A stretch of DNA of 38,745 nucleotides, taken from NCBI GenBank assembly GCA_945870315.1, contig CAMBRR010000010.1:1-38745 (forward strand), given 5' to 3'. A program made the translations under genes and the position numbers. The notes beneath the pieces are model-generated. The model was not told the origin of the DNA. It did not search any database and worked only from the letters and a program-made list of their open reading frames with translations. Origin of the DNA: an uncultured Bacteroidales bacterium. GTDB lineage: Bacteria > Bacteroidota > Bacteroidia > Bacteroidales > UBA932. Shown here piece by piece: positions 1-8,466 of the stretch; positions within the stretch are counted from its first letter, which is position 1, and the number at the start of each line of letters is the position of its first letter.

Positions 1-2199
1 CTCTATATGATGAGGTTTGCCGGCAGTGCGAATAGATTTGCGAGCGACTTCCTTACCGTCATTGTCATATGCAACAACTTCAATCTCTCCCTTTTCATAC
101 TTTACATCCTCCCACATCAGCCTATAGCGGCACTCATGGTTCTCTGTCTGCACACCCTCAGCCCTAGCTGAAGGAGTTTTGCGAAGCCTGCCTTGGCTGA
201 CACCGTTGACAAAAAGTTCAGCCTCCGGGCAAGAGGTATATACATAGACAGGAATTTCCTGAATTCCAGTACCTTCCCAATTCCAATGCGGCAGGATATG
301 AAGAGTGGTTTCATCCCTGTTCCATACACTTCTGTAGAGGTAGAAACGGTCCTTCGGAATGGATGCCAGGTCAATGATTCCGAACATGGAACTGTGGTTC
401 GGCCATGAATCCTTGTCATATGGAGATGGCTCTCCAAGGTAATCGAATCCTGTCCAGACAAACTGACCCATCGTCCAAGGGTAATCATCAGCAAGAGCAA
501 AATCAATATCAGGTACATTTGACCAGGAACAGGCATCAAGGTCATAACCGGAACACTGGTGATCCGCGTCAGTGGCTCCAAAACGCTTTTCTGCCGGGAA
601 CTTGTAAACACCTCGCGAGCTGACGGTTGATGCAGTTTCGCTTCCAAGGATGAATCCGTGTGGCAGATCATTGTAGGCCTCAAGGTATCTGAATGTCCTG
701 TAGTTCAGGCCAGGCACATCAATCAGGGCTGCAAAGCCATTGTCAAGCACACAAGAGACCTGGTCCATACCACAGGTGCACACCCTTGTAGGATCCTCTC
801 TATGGCAGATATCCTGAAGGAATTTGGCCACCTTATATCCCTGGACATCACACTGAGTCGGGACCTCGTTACCGATACTCCATAGCGCTACGCAAGGATT
901 GTTTCTCCAACGACGCAGCATTCTGACCATATCTCTTTCTGCCCAGGTAACTCCCTCAATATCAGATTCTTCATTAAAGAACCTATGGTAGCCGTTCCGA
1001 CATTTTGCAATATCCCATTCATCGAAAGGCTCAACCATCATCATAAAACCGAGCTCATCACAAAGTTCCACGAGTTCCGGAGCAGGCATATTATGAGAAG
1101 TGCGGATTGCATCGCAACCCATATCTTTAAGAATAAGCAACTGGTGCCTGAGGGCAGCAACATTGATTGCTGCGCCCAGAGGTCCCAGGTCGTGGTGATT
1201 GCAGACGCCCTGGAACTTGCGGGGCTTTCCATTGAGGAAGAAACCTTTTTCGGGAATGAACTCCATAGTGCGGAAGCCGAAACGTGTCTTATAGACATCT
1301 GCAAGTCGCTCTCCGTCATAGAGTTCCGAAACTGCCTCATAGAGATTCGGGGTTTCAGGGGACCAAAGCAAAGGAGACTCAACGATGAAATTCTGCACAA
1401 GAGGCTGTCCTTCGCCTGTCTTTCCTGCAAAAGTTTTCTCTGCCACTTTGCTTCCGTTGGGAGCATAGATCGAAGTCTTGATTTTCAAGGAGCATCCTGC
1501 ACCGCCTTCGACTTCAGTTTCGAGATGAACCGAGGCATAGGCTTTTTCTATATGGGGAGTTGTGATATGTGTTCCCCAAACGGGTATATGGACTTTGTCG
1601 GTGGTAATCAGGTGTACATTTCTATAGAGCCCGGCTCCAGGGTACCAGCGTGACGAAAACGGTTGGTTTTCCAGCCTGACTGCAAGGGTATTTGATTCTC
1701 CTTCCGGTTTTAGGAAAGGGGTGACATCCACGTGAAAGGGGCTGTAGCCATAAGGCGAGTAGCAGACTTCCTTACCGTTGACATAGACTCTGGCGTCACT
1801 CATTGCTCCGTCAAAAAGCAGCTCTGCCATCTTGCCTGCAGGTACTTCAAAAGTGGTTCTGTACCAACCAGTTCCAATATATGGAAGGCCACCTGTACGA
1901 CCTGTTTTGAGAGTCGCTACGGTTTCAAAATTCTGGGTGACTGCAACTTTCTGAAGGTCGTGCTCAATACTGAACGGGCCGGTGATTGCCCAGTCGTGAG
2001 GCACTCTGACATTTTCCCATCCGGAGTCGTCAAAATCAACCCCAGATGCTCCTTCCGCCTCTCCGCGGTGGAATTTCCACCCTTTTTCAAGAAGCATGTC
2101 CGTCCTTTGGGCTGATGCCCATCCTGCCGATAGTGTCAATGCCGTCAAAATTACCGCAATGCGGCTGATAAGATGTCTGGATATCATATGTTTAGTCAT
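1..2199 (-). CDS. GH2 beta-galactosidase-type exo-glycosidase, 3' end cut by window edge
   Basis: The frame is open from an ATG at 2199 to base 1, giving 733 codons with no stop, so the C-terminus lies outside the window. A signal peptide ends near A-S-A-Q (about residue 31). A GH2 sugar-binding domain follows, with W-x-x-V-x-V-P-H-D-W near residue 55, then the immunoglobulin-like domain and the TIM barrel. The acid/base is Glu445 in W-S-I-G-N-E and the likely nucleophile is Glu521 in L-G-S-E-T-A-S, the form usual in Bacteroidetes GH2 galactosidases. A DUF4982-like beta domain appears to start after about residue 610 (A-E-L-F-V-N-G). It probably releases terminal beta-galactose from oligosaccharides in the periplasm. 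It is the last PUL gene visible on the left, 75 nt after the GH3 gene. Family assignment is firm; the exact sugar is inferred. Confidence 0.9.
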   Translation of the reverse strand, partial: MTKHMISRHLISRIAVILTALTLSAGWASAQRTDMLLEKGWKFHRGEAEGASGVDFDDSGWENVRVPHDWAITGPFSIEHDLQKVAVTQNFETVATLKTGRTGGLPYIGTGWYRTTFEVPAGKMAELLFDGAMSDARVYVNGKEVCYSPYGYSPFHVDVTPFLKPEGESNTLAVRLENQPFSSRWYPGAGLYRNVHLITTDKVHIPVWGTHITTPHIEKAYASVHLETEVEGGAGCSLKIKTSIYAPNGSKVAEKTFAGKTGEGQPLVQNFIVESPLLWSPETPNLYEAVSELYDGERLADVYKTRFGFRTMEFIPEKGFFLNGKPRKFQGVCNHHDLGPLGAAINVAALRHQLLILKDMGCDAIRTSHNMPAPELVELCDELGFMMMVEPFDEWDIAKCRNGYHRFFNEESDIEGVTWAERDMVRMLRRWRNNPCVALWSIGNEVPTQCDVQGYKVAKFLQDICHREDPTRVCTCGMDQVSCVLDNGFAALIDVPGLNYRTFRYLEAYNDLPHGFILGSETASTVSSRGVYKFPAEKRFGATDADHQCSGYDLDACSWSNVPDIDFALADDYPWTMGQFVWTGFDYLGEPSPYDKDSWPNHSSMFGIIDLASIPKDRFYLYRSVWNRDETTLHILPHWNWEGTGIQEIPVYVYTSCPEAELFVNGVSQGRLRKTPSARAEGVQTENHECRYRLMWEDVKYEKGEIEVVAYDNDGKEVARKSIRTAGKPHHIE

Positions 2200-2274
2200 A
2201 ATTTACTAAAAATATTGACACAAAGTGCACTTGACTATTGATGCACAGAAATTGCTCACTGATTGAGCAGTTTA

Positions 2275-4473
2275 TCAGTCCGTGACGGTGATAGTGGCTT
2301 GCTGGGTGCCGACGATGATGTGGTATTCACCGCTGTCGAGGTATCTGCGACCTGTGCGGTCAACGAAGCCAAGATCACGCATCGGTTCAATGTCAAAGGT
2401 GAAAGTCCTGCTCTCCCCTGCCGGAATGAGTTGTTTCTCGAAATATTTCAGTTCTTTGACCGGACGGGTTATGCGGCTGACAGGATCACAGATGAACCAG
2501 TGCACGGTTTCCTGTCCGTCGCGAGAACTTGTGTTTGTCACTGTAACCGATGCCTGAAGCGAACCATTTCGACTGACATTTTCGGAGCTGAGAGTGAGCG
2601 GGCCATATTCAAAAGTAGAATAACTCAAGCCATAACCGAATTGGTACATTGGATTGCTGGTTATATCCTTGTAAATGCCTTGGGTACCGCGACGACCGCT
2701 GTTGCGGCGATTGTAGTAGATTGGAATCTGGCCTGTTGTGTATGGGAATGTGATTGCAAGTTTGCCGGAAGGATTGCTGCGTCCGCTCAGGATTCCGGCT
2801 ACAGCTCGCCCTGCCATAGTTCCCGGATGCCAAGTCAGCAGAATGGCATCCGCTTCCGGCTCGAACAAGTGCAAATCCACAGGCCTTCCGCAAGACACCA
2901 GAAGCACTACCTTCGTTCCTGTAGCCTTAATCGCACGCACCAAATCAAGTTGGATCTGAGGAATCTCAATGGTTGAACGAGAACAGTTCTCCCCGCTCCA
3001 ACGGGACTTGTGACCTATGCATACAACTGCAACATCGCTTTCCCTGGCAGCAGCAACCGCCCTGGCAAAACCGCTTCTGTCATCTCCCTCAAAGTCACAT
3101 CCTTCAGCCACAGTAAGCCTTCCGCTGAACTCCTCTGCAATTCCCTCATTGAAAGGTATGACATCTGTTTCCTTTCCACGGCCATACCAGTTCCCATTAT
3201 GGTCCCGACGAACAGAAGAAAGCGGTCCAATCAGGGCAATCCGACTTCGGATATCAAGTGGGAGGAGACCATCATCATTTTTGAGCAGAACCATCGACTC
3301 TGTTGCAAGACGCTCTGCAAGATCAAGACTTTCAGGCAAAAGATAACGCTCACTCTCAGGTTTTTCCTCAATATAAGGTTTGTCAAAAAGCCCGAGTCTG
3401 AACTTTATTCGAAGTACCCTGCGCACGGCCTCGTCAACTTGGGACATCTTCACTTTACCTTCTTCCAGCAGCTGAGGAATGTATTTCTTGTAAAGATCAT
3501 CCACCATATCCATCTCAATGCCAGCATTGAATGCAATTTCGGCGGCCTCCTTATCATCAGCAGCCATACCTTGATTCTTGAGCTGGACCACTGCATCCCA
3601 GTCGGAAACAACGAAACCGTCGTGTCCCCATTTATCCTTCAGGACCTCCGTCAGGATGTAGTGATTGCCGGAAGCAGGAGTACCGCTGATGTTATGGAAA
3701 GCGCTCATAAGAGTTGCAGCTCCAGCCTTGACACCCGCCTCAAAAGGGGGCAGATAGGTATCCCAGAGGGTCTGATCTGAAATTTCGGCAGGGACATAGT
3801 CGCGACCGGCCTCAGAAGCTCCATATCCGACATAATGCTTCAGGCAAGCTGCAATTGTGTTTTCCGCCCCAAGGTCATCGCCTTGATAGCCTCTGACTGC
3901 CGCCTGGCAATAGACAGAAGCAGCGTAAGGGTCCTCCCCATAGCCTTCCATCACCCTTCCCCAGCGAGGGTCACGGGCGATGTCCACCATAGGAGAAAAG
4001 GTCCAGTCCACCCCGCAGGAATAAGACTCCTGTGCAGCGACTGCACATCCCTGACGGACCAGTTCGGGGTTCCAGGAGCAGGCCTGGGCAAGCGGAACGG
4101 GAAAGATGGTACGGTAGCCGTGAATGACATCGTGACCGAAGAGAATGGGAATTCCGAGCCTGGACTCCTCCATAGCCCTATGCTGCATCTTGTTTCGCAG
4201 AATCGCATCATCACCGAAATAAATCAGCGAACCAATCTCAGCAGGAATTTCCCTCACTGCCTCACCCAGGTTGTTCTCTATGTTATTCATTCCAAGGGTA
4301 TATTGGTTCAGCTGGAGAAGTTTTTCCTCAAGTGTCATCCTCTTGAGAAGGTCCTCAACTCGTTTTTCTACCGGAGCCGAAGCATCCTTATAGACAATGT
4401 CATCACTGCTGCAAGAGGCTGCGACAAGCGCCACTGCAAGAAAAGTAAAAGTAAATTTCAGACTCGAATGCAT
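2275..4473 (-). CDS. GH3 beta-glycosidase lipoprotein
   Basis: A 732-residue protein with a type II signal and lipobox A-A-S-C-S-S (Cys about 21), so membrane anchored. The N-terminal GH3 barrel begins at M-T-L-E-E-K and carries the nucleophile Asp291 in V-V-S-D-W-D. The alpha/beta sandwich follows (R-I-A-L-I-G-P-L near 425, then the K-S-R-W-S-G-E-N acid/base region), and a fibronectin-III-like C-terminal domain ends the protein, the standard layout for GH3 beta-glucosidases and related enzymes. Length is normal. Specificity (Glc, Gal, Xyl or other) cannot be read from sequence. It lies 45 nt after the GH2 beta-glucuronidase and in the same direction, so it is taken as part of the PUL operon. 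Confidence 0.93.
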   Translation of the reverse strand: MHSSLKFTFTFLAVALVAASCSSDDIVYKDASAPVEKRVEDLLKRMTLEEKLLQLNQYTLGMNNIENNLGEAVREIPAEIGSLIYFGDDAILRNKMQHRAMEESRLGIPILFGHDVIHGYRTIFPVPLAQACSWNPELVRQGCAVAAQESYSCGVDWTFSPMVDIARDPRWGRVMEGYGEDPYAASVYCQAAVRGYQGDDLGAENTIAACLKHYVGYGASEAGRDYVPAEISDQTLWDTYLPPFEAGVKAGAATLMSAFHNISGTPASGNHYILTEVLKDKWGHDGFVVSDWDAVVQLKNQGMAADDKEAAEIAFNAGIEMDMVDDLYKKYIPQLLEEGKVKMSQVDEAVRRVLRIKFRLGLFDKPYIEEKPESERYLLPESLDLAERLATESMVLLKNDDGLLPLDIRSRIALIGPLSSVRRDHNGNWYGRGKETDVIPFNEGIAEEFSGRLTVAEGCDFEGDDRSGFARAVAAARESDVAVVCIGHKSRWSGENCSRSTIEIPQIQLDLVRAIKATGTKVVLLVSCGRPVDLHLFEPEADAILLTWHPGTMAGRAVAGILSGRSNPSGKLAITFPYTTGQIPIYYNRRNSGRRGTQGIYKDITSNPMYQFGYGLSYSTFEYGPLTLSSENVSRNGSLQASVTVTNTSSRDGQETVHWFICDPVSRITRPVKELKYFEKQLIPAGESRTFTFDIEPMRDLGFVDRTGRRYLDSGEYHIIVGTQQATITVTD

Positions 4474-4518
4474 AATGATTGAAGTTAAAAAAGGAAAGAA
4501 CTGACTGGCAAAGATAAA

Positions 4519-6321
4519 TTAATTTTCTTTTGCAAGAATCATATACCAGTCGTGCATAATGTACCAGGCCTTTTTGCGCTGACCACGGTCAGAAACCAGT
4601 CCCTTGCGGTTCCATCCCTCCTGATTGGTCGGATGGAAACGGAACGGAGAACGGAAATCGAAAAGAATCCACGGAGATACCCCGGCAAGATTAGGGATAT
4701 GCTTGAACATCTCAAGGTTGTCTCGATAAAGTTTGGCCTGATAATCCTCGCTCCAACTTGATGCAACATCTTCTTCTCCTGACTGCCCATAGAGGGCCTC
4801 GCCACCGAACTCTGAAATGATGACAGGCTTGCCCGGGGCAACATTCCACACACACTTTGACGGTTCCACAGGCCAAGGAGCATACCATCCCATATATTTA
4901 TTGAAAGAAATGACATCCAAATCGTCCACAAGCTCATCCTCAATGCGGAATTCCCCGAACTCTTCCTTAAAATACACATTGTCGAAGGCAGCAGTATATA
5001 GCCTTGTCGGATCAATGCTCCGGGCAAATGAGAGTTCCTTCCTGAGGAAGGCATTCCTTGACGGTGACGGTCTTGTCTCATTTGCAATGCCCCAGAAACC
5101 TACTGCACATCTGTTACGGTCGCGGCGGAGCATCTCGGAGAACATTCCCAAAGCTTTGTCCATCGTGGCGGCATTGTCAAAATCGATGCCCTGCCATACA
5201 GGTATTTCCTGCCACAGAATAATACCTTTTCTCTCAGCAAGACGGACAATGTATTCATTCTGCGGATAATGTGCAAGCCTTATCATATTGACTCCCAAGG
5301 CTTCAGCCTCAGAAATCAGCATCTGGGCATCATTCTCTGAAAAAGCCCGACCACGGCGCTGGGGGATTTCCTCGTGAAAAGAAACGCATCTCATAAAGGT
5401 CGGTTTGCCGTTCACAAGAATCTTAGTACCGTCAACGGAAATATTTCTGAAGCCGATTTCCTCCTCTATGCTATCCCTATCCGACGAAATTCTTACTTTG
5501 TAAAGTTTGGGATTTCCCGGCTCCCACCTGATGAGTTTTTTCACCCTGAAAGAAGTTTCCGCACATCCATTGCCGTCAATAGAAGCCTTCACATCCACCT
5601 TCAGTTCAGGGATCTCAATCCTGACTTCCCCACCTTCGCTACAGCCCTCAAGAGCAACAGAGGCGTGAATCAAGGCTGGATCATCTTTATCCAGACGGAT
5701 GAAATAATCATTTATATATGAAACCGGAGTGCTGATGAGCATCACGTCACGGGTTATTCCACCATAGTTCCACCAATCGAAAGAAAGGGCAGGAATAGCA
5801 TCTGAGGTTCGTCTGTTATTCACCTGTACCACAAGTAAATTATCCCCCTTGACGAGACGGTCGGTCACCTCAATCTGGAAAGGTGTGAAGCCACCTTCGT
5901 GGGCAACCAGGAACTCCCCGTTCAGATAGACCTTGCATCTGTAGCTGACAGCTCCGAAATAGAGGAACTGCCTTTTGGAAGCATTATTCAAAACATCATC
6001 TGAAGCATCAAAATGTCTTGAATACCAAACAGTTCCCTCATAATATTCCAGTTGCGGAAGCTGGCTGTTCCAGTCGCCGGGCACATTCAGGCGAAGGGAG
6101 CCATCGAAGGAATATTCATAGAAGTCGGTCTTTCCGGAAGGCTTGTTGTTCTTATAGACCTGCATCCTCTCTCCCTGATCATAGAGGTCGATGATGGCAT
6201 CCCACTTTCCTCCCAGGTCACGGAAATTCCTGCCATATACATTGGTCATAAAATCACCGGCAATGGAATCCAGAGAAACTGCCAAAAATAGCACAAACGA
6301 AAGTATATATCTGATTTTCAT
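4519..6321 (-). CDS. GH2 beta-glucuronidase-like enzyme, secreted
   Basis: A 600-residue protein. The start at M-K-I-R-Y is chosen over an upstream in-frame ATG at 6348 because a signal peptide follows it directly (cleavage after S-I-A-G). The three GH2 core domains are present: jelly roll, immunoglobulin-like and barrel. Acid/base Glu415 is in G-I-A-N-E-T-R and nucleophile Glu504 in I-S-E-F-G-G-E. Two marks support glucuronidase activity: N-K-Y-M-G-W-Y, matching the N-R-Y-Y-G-W-Y region of E. coli GUS, and N571-R-K573 in W-N-R-K-G-L, the N-x-K pair that binds the glucuronate carboxylate in characterised GUS enzymes. It should remove beta-linked GlcA, or a related uronic acid, which fits the GH88 enzyme in the same operon. 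Galacturonidase activity is an alternative, as N-x-K also occurs there. Confidence 0.88.
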   Translation of the reverse strand: MKIRYILSFVLFLAVSLDSIAGDFMTNVYGRNFRDLGGKWDAIIDLYDQGERMQVYKNNKPSGKTDFYEYSFDGSLRLNVPGDWNSQLPQLEYYEGTVWYSRHFDASDDVLNNASKRQFLYFGAVSYRCKVYLNGEFLVAHEGGFTPFQIEVTDRLVKGDNLLVVQVNNRRTSDAIPALSFDWWNYGGITRDVMLISTPVSYINDYFIRLDKDDPALIHASVALEGCSEGGEVRIEIPELKVDVKASIDGNGCAETSFRVKKLIRWEPGNPKLYKVRISSDRDSIEEEIGFRNISVDGTKILVNGKPTFMRCVSFHEEIPQRRGRAFSENDAQMLISEAEALGVNMIRLAHYPQNEYIVRLAERKGIILWQEIPVWQGIDFDNAATMDKALGMFSEMLRRDRNRCAVGFWGIANETRPSPSRNAFLRKELSFARSIDPTRLYTAAFDNVYFKEEFGEFRIEDELVDDLDVISFNKYMGWYAPWPVEPSKCVWNVAPGKPVIISEFGGEALYGQSGEEDVASSWSEDYQAKLYRDNLEMFKHIPNLAGVSPWILFDFRSPFRFHPTNQEGWNRKGLVSDRGQRKKAWYIMHDWYMILAKEN

Positions 6322-6377
6322 ATAGTTACAATTATTCAAGTTTAGCAATATGCGAAACCTAAGTATTTATTTTACAG

Positions 6378-8465
6378 TCATTTCAATATATATTTATACA
6401 GAGCAAATGAATTTTCCGAAGGTAGGGAAAAGCACACGAAAGAACCGGCTTCGACCTTTGCAGTGAACCTGCCCCCAAGGCCGGCAATAGGTTTGAAACT
6501 TACCTTTGCTCCCTCCGGGAACCAGGTGCGGACCCGGCAGGATTCCCTGTCATTGTCCTCACGGAAAACAAGCATATAACCTTCCGATTCCGAGGTCAAA
6601 GACTGGAAACCAGTCCAGGACATTCCAGAGGGTTCTTCTCCGACAGGCAAAATGATTCCAGCGTGAAAATCCGCGCTTATTTCTTTGTAACTTTCTATCA
6701 ATGAAGATATTGAATATGCTTCCTCCGGAAGGTTGGATGCTTCCATCCAGGCCAGAGGCTGAGCTGCCATTGTAATGGCAAAAAGATAATCAAAGCCATA
6801 ATTTGACGGAGCGAAGCGGTCCTGGGAAGGATATTTGGAAATATTGCGCCACTTGTTAAGGAACTCAATCTGAAGTTTCTCTGCCGGGACATACTTTGAA
6901 AGTGTCCAGAGGTTGCGCAAGGTCCAGTACGGATAATAATTGCCCCAATCTGTGTAGCGGTTTTCAAGGAAAATGTTGCCATATTCATTGAAATAATGAT
7001 AGCCTGCGCGGCGGCCGGCCGTAGCATCCATATTGAAAACAACCTCCCCGCGGCTGTGCTGCATCACCTTGTTGAAAAGACGGCGCAGATTGATTTCAGC
7101 CTTTTTGGAAGGAATCTGCAGACCGTCGATTTTGAATATCTTGATTCCATATTGGCGATACAAACCCAGAATTGCATCCGCATCTTTCTCCCAATCTTCG
7201 AAGTCATTCTGTACGCTTGGGTTATACCACAGACCGATCTGTACTCCAAGTTCCCTGCCGCGTTCCACAATAGGGGCAAGACCTCGTGGATATTTCACCG
7301 GATCAGGTTTCCAGTAGTCGGGATTATCCCATATGTTCTTGAAGGAGCCTTTCGCTACAGCGGAATTTGGGCTCTTCCCGGCTTGCCAGCCATCGTCTAT
7401 CTGAAAGAGGGTGATGCCAAGACGGGCAGCCTTCTCGATTTCCTCAAGACAAAATTTTTCATTCACTTTTGAATCCTGACTTCTGTCTCCCCAGGTGTTC
7501 ATCATCACCATCTCGTCCCGACCGGGAATGTGACGGCGAATGCTTTTCTGGTATGAGCGCAAGGCAGTCAGGGCCGAGAGCTCTCCATCTGGATAAACTC
7601 CTGTGACACAAGAATATGCCTGCGTCCAGCAATCCGAGGTAACATCTTTGGGAGCAAGGCCGAGGCCGGTTACCATAATATGTCCGTAATCTGTAATGAA
7701 ATCTGCTCCGCCATAGGAAAGCTGCACAAAAGAGCAGGGAGCTTCCTTCAGGAAGAAATAGCCGGAGCCGTCGAGGCCGTCCCTCGCAAAGAGAAGATTG
7801 CCCTTGCAAGAAACCTTGTGATAGGATATGAAGTCCTTCTCTGTCACAAGATTATTGTGCCAATCAGTCACATCTAAAAATTCTACAGCCTTGCAGCGCC
7901 AGTGCATTCCGCTGAAGTTGAGCTGATCAAGCAGGGATGCCTCCGGACGGGTTTTCGTATCCTCGGCAAACTCTATGTTCTTGCGGTCGGCAGCATTTTC
8001 AGCACCTGTTGTCAACTTTCCGCTGAAACTTCCCTTGAGGTAGGTGTCGCAAGCAATTGCAGGGACTCCGTCATAGATTCGATACTCCCTTCTGACCTGG
8101 AGGCTGCCAAGAGAGAATGAGACCACGGCCTTGAGGTGGGACGGATGAAGATTATCCTCCGGTACAAATTCCGTCGTGAAAGTGCCGTCTGTGGCCTCGG
8201 GAGCATTGTCCATCGGGACGAAATCCGGCTTAAGGGACGATGATTCGAAAACCTTGCCCGTGGATTTGACTGTCAATCTGACTGTCCTGAGGTTGCCTCC
8301 GTTCCAGTCGAATGTTCTCTGTATGAGTTCATTACCGATGCTGAGCCTTCCATCCTGAAGAGTGGCATAGGATGTGGTGGGCTGTGCCGACAGGGTTGTT
8401 GCTGTCAGCAGGGTGGCTGTAAAGAAAGTGATTGTCAGGGACAATAAATATCGTAAAATAGTCAT
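6378..8465 (-). CDS. GH36-like (clan GH-D) alpha-galactosidase, secreted
   Basis: A 695-residue protein starting at M-T-I-L-R, followed by a signal peptide ending near L-S-A-Q. This ATG is 1 nt after the stop of the FAD oxidoreductase gene, typical of translational coupling; an ATG 39 nt upstream would overlap that gene. The N-terminal beta-sandwich (about residues 30-320) precedes a barrel with I-D-D-G-W (Asp357/358) and K-I-D-G (Asp447, probable nucleophile). This pattern belongs to clan GH-D enzymes such as GH36 and GH27. A later M-D-A-T-A-G-R-R-A-G segment probably holds the acid/base. It likely removes alpha-galactosyl caps, but the active-site surroundings differ from the classic K-W-D-M-N of GH36, so another alpha-sugar is possible. 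Confidence 0.82.
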   Translation of the reverse strand: MTILRYLLSLTITFFTATLLTATTLSAQPTTSYATLQDGRLSIGNELIQRTFDWNGGNLRTVRLTVKSTGKVFESSSLKPDFVPMDNAPEATDGTFTTEFVPEDNLHPSHLKAVVSFSLGSLQVRREYRIYDGVPAIACDTYLKGSFSGKLTTGAENAADRKNIEFAEDTKTRPEASLLDQLNFSGMHWRCKAVEFLDVTDWHNNLVTEKDFISYHKVSCKGNLLFARDGLDGSGYFFLKEAPCSFVQLSYGGADFITDYGHIMVTGLGLAPKDVTSDCWTQAYSCVTGVYPDGELSALTALRSYQKSIRRHIPGRDEMVMMNTWGDRSQDSKVNEKFCLEEIEKAARLGITLFQIDDGWQAGKSPNSAVAKGSFKNIWDNPDYWKPDPVKYPRGLAPIVERGRELGVQIGLWYNPSVQNDFEDWEKDADAILGLYRQYGIKIFKIDGLQIPSKKAEINLRRLFNKVMQHSRGEVVFNMDATAGRRAGYHYFNEYGNIFLENRYTDWGNYYPYWTLRNLWTLSKYVPAEKLQIEFLNKWRNISKYPSQDRFAPSNYGFDYLFAITMAAQPLAWMEASNLPEEAYSISSLIESYKEISADFHAGIILPVGEEPSGMSWTGFQSLTSESEGYMLVFREDNDRESCRVRTWFPEGAKVSFKPIAGLGGRFTAKVEAGSFVCFSLPSENSFALYKYILK

Positions 8466-8466
8466 A

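Noticed and set aside
2253..2269. Small hairpin (6-bp arms tgctca/tgagca) between the GH3 and GH2 genes as a terminator
   Set aside because: The stem is short and no T-run follows on the minus strand, so an operon break is not supported.
985..4482. Several long plus-strand frames opposite the GH2 and GH3 genes
   Set aside because: They lie antisense to genes with clear catalytic motifs, have no signal or domain pattern of their own and no promoter or ribosome site; they arise from codon bias of the true genes.
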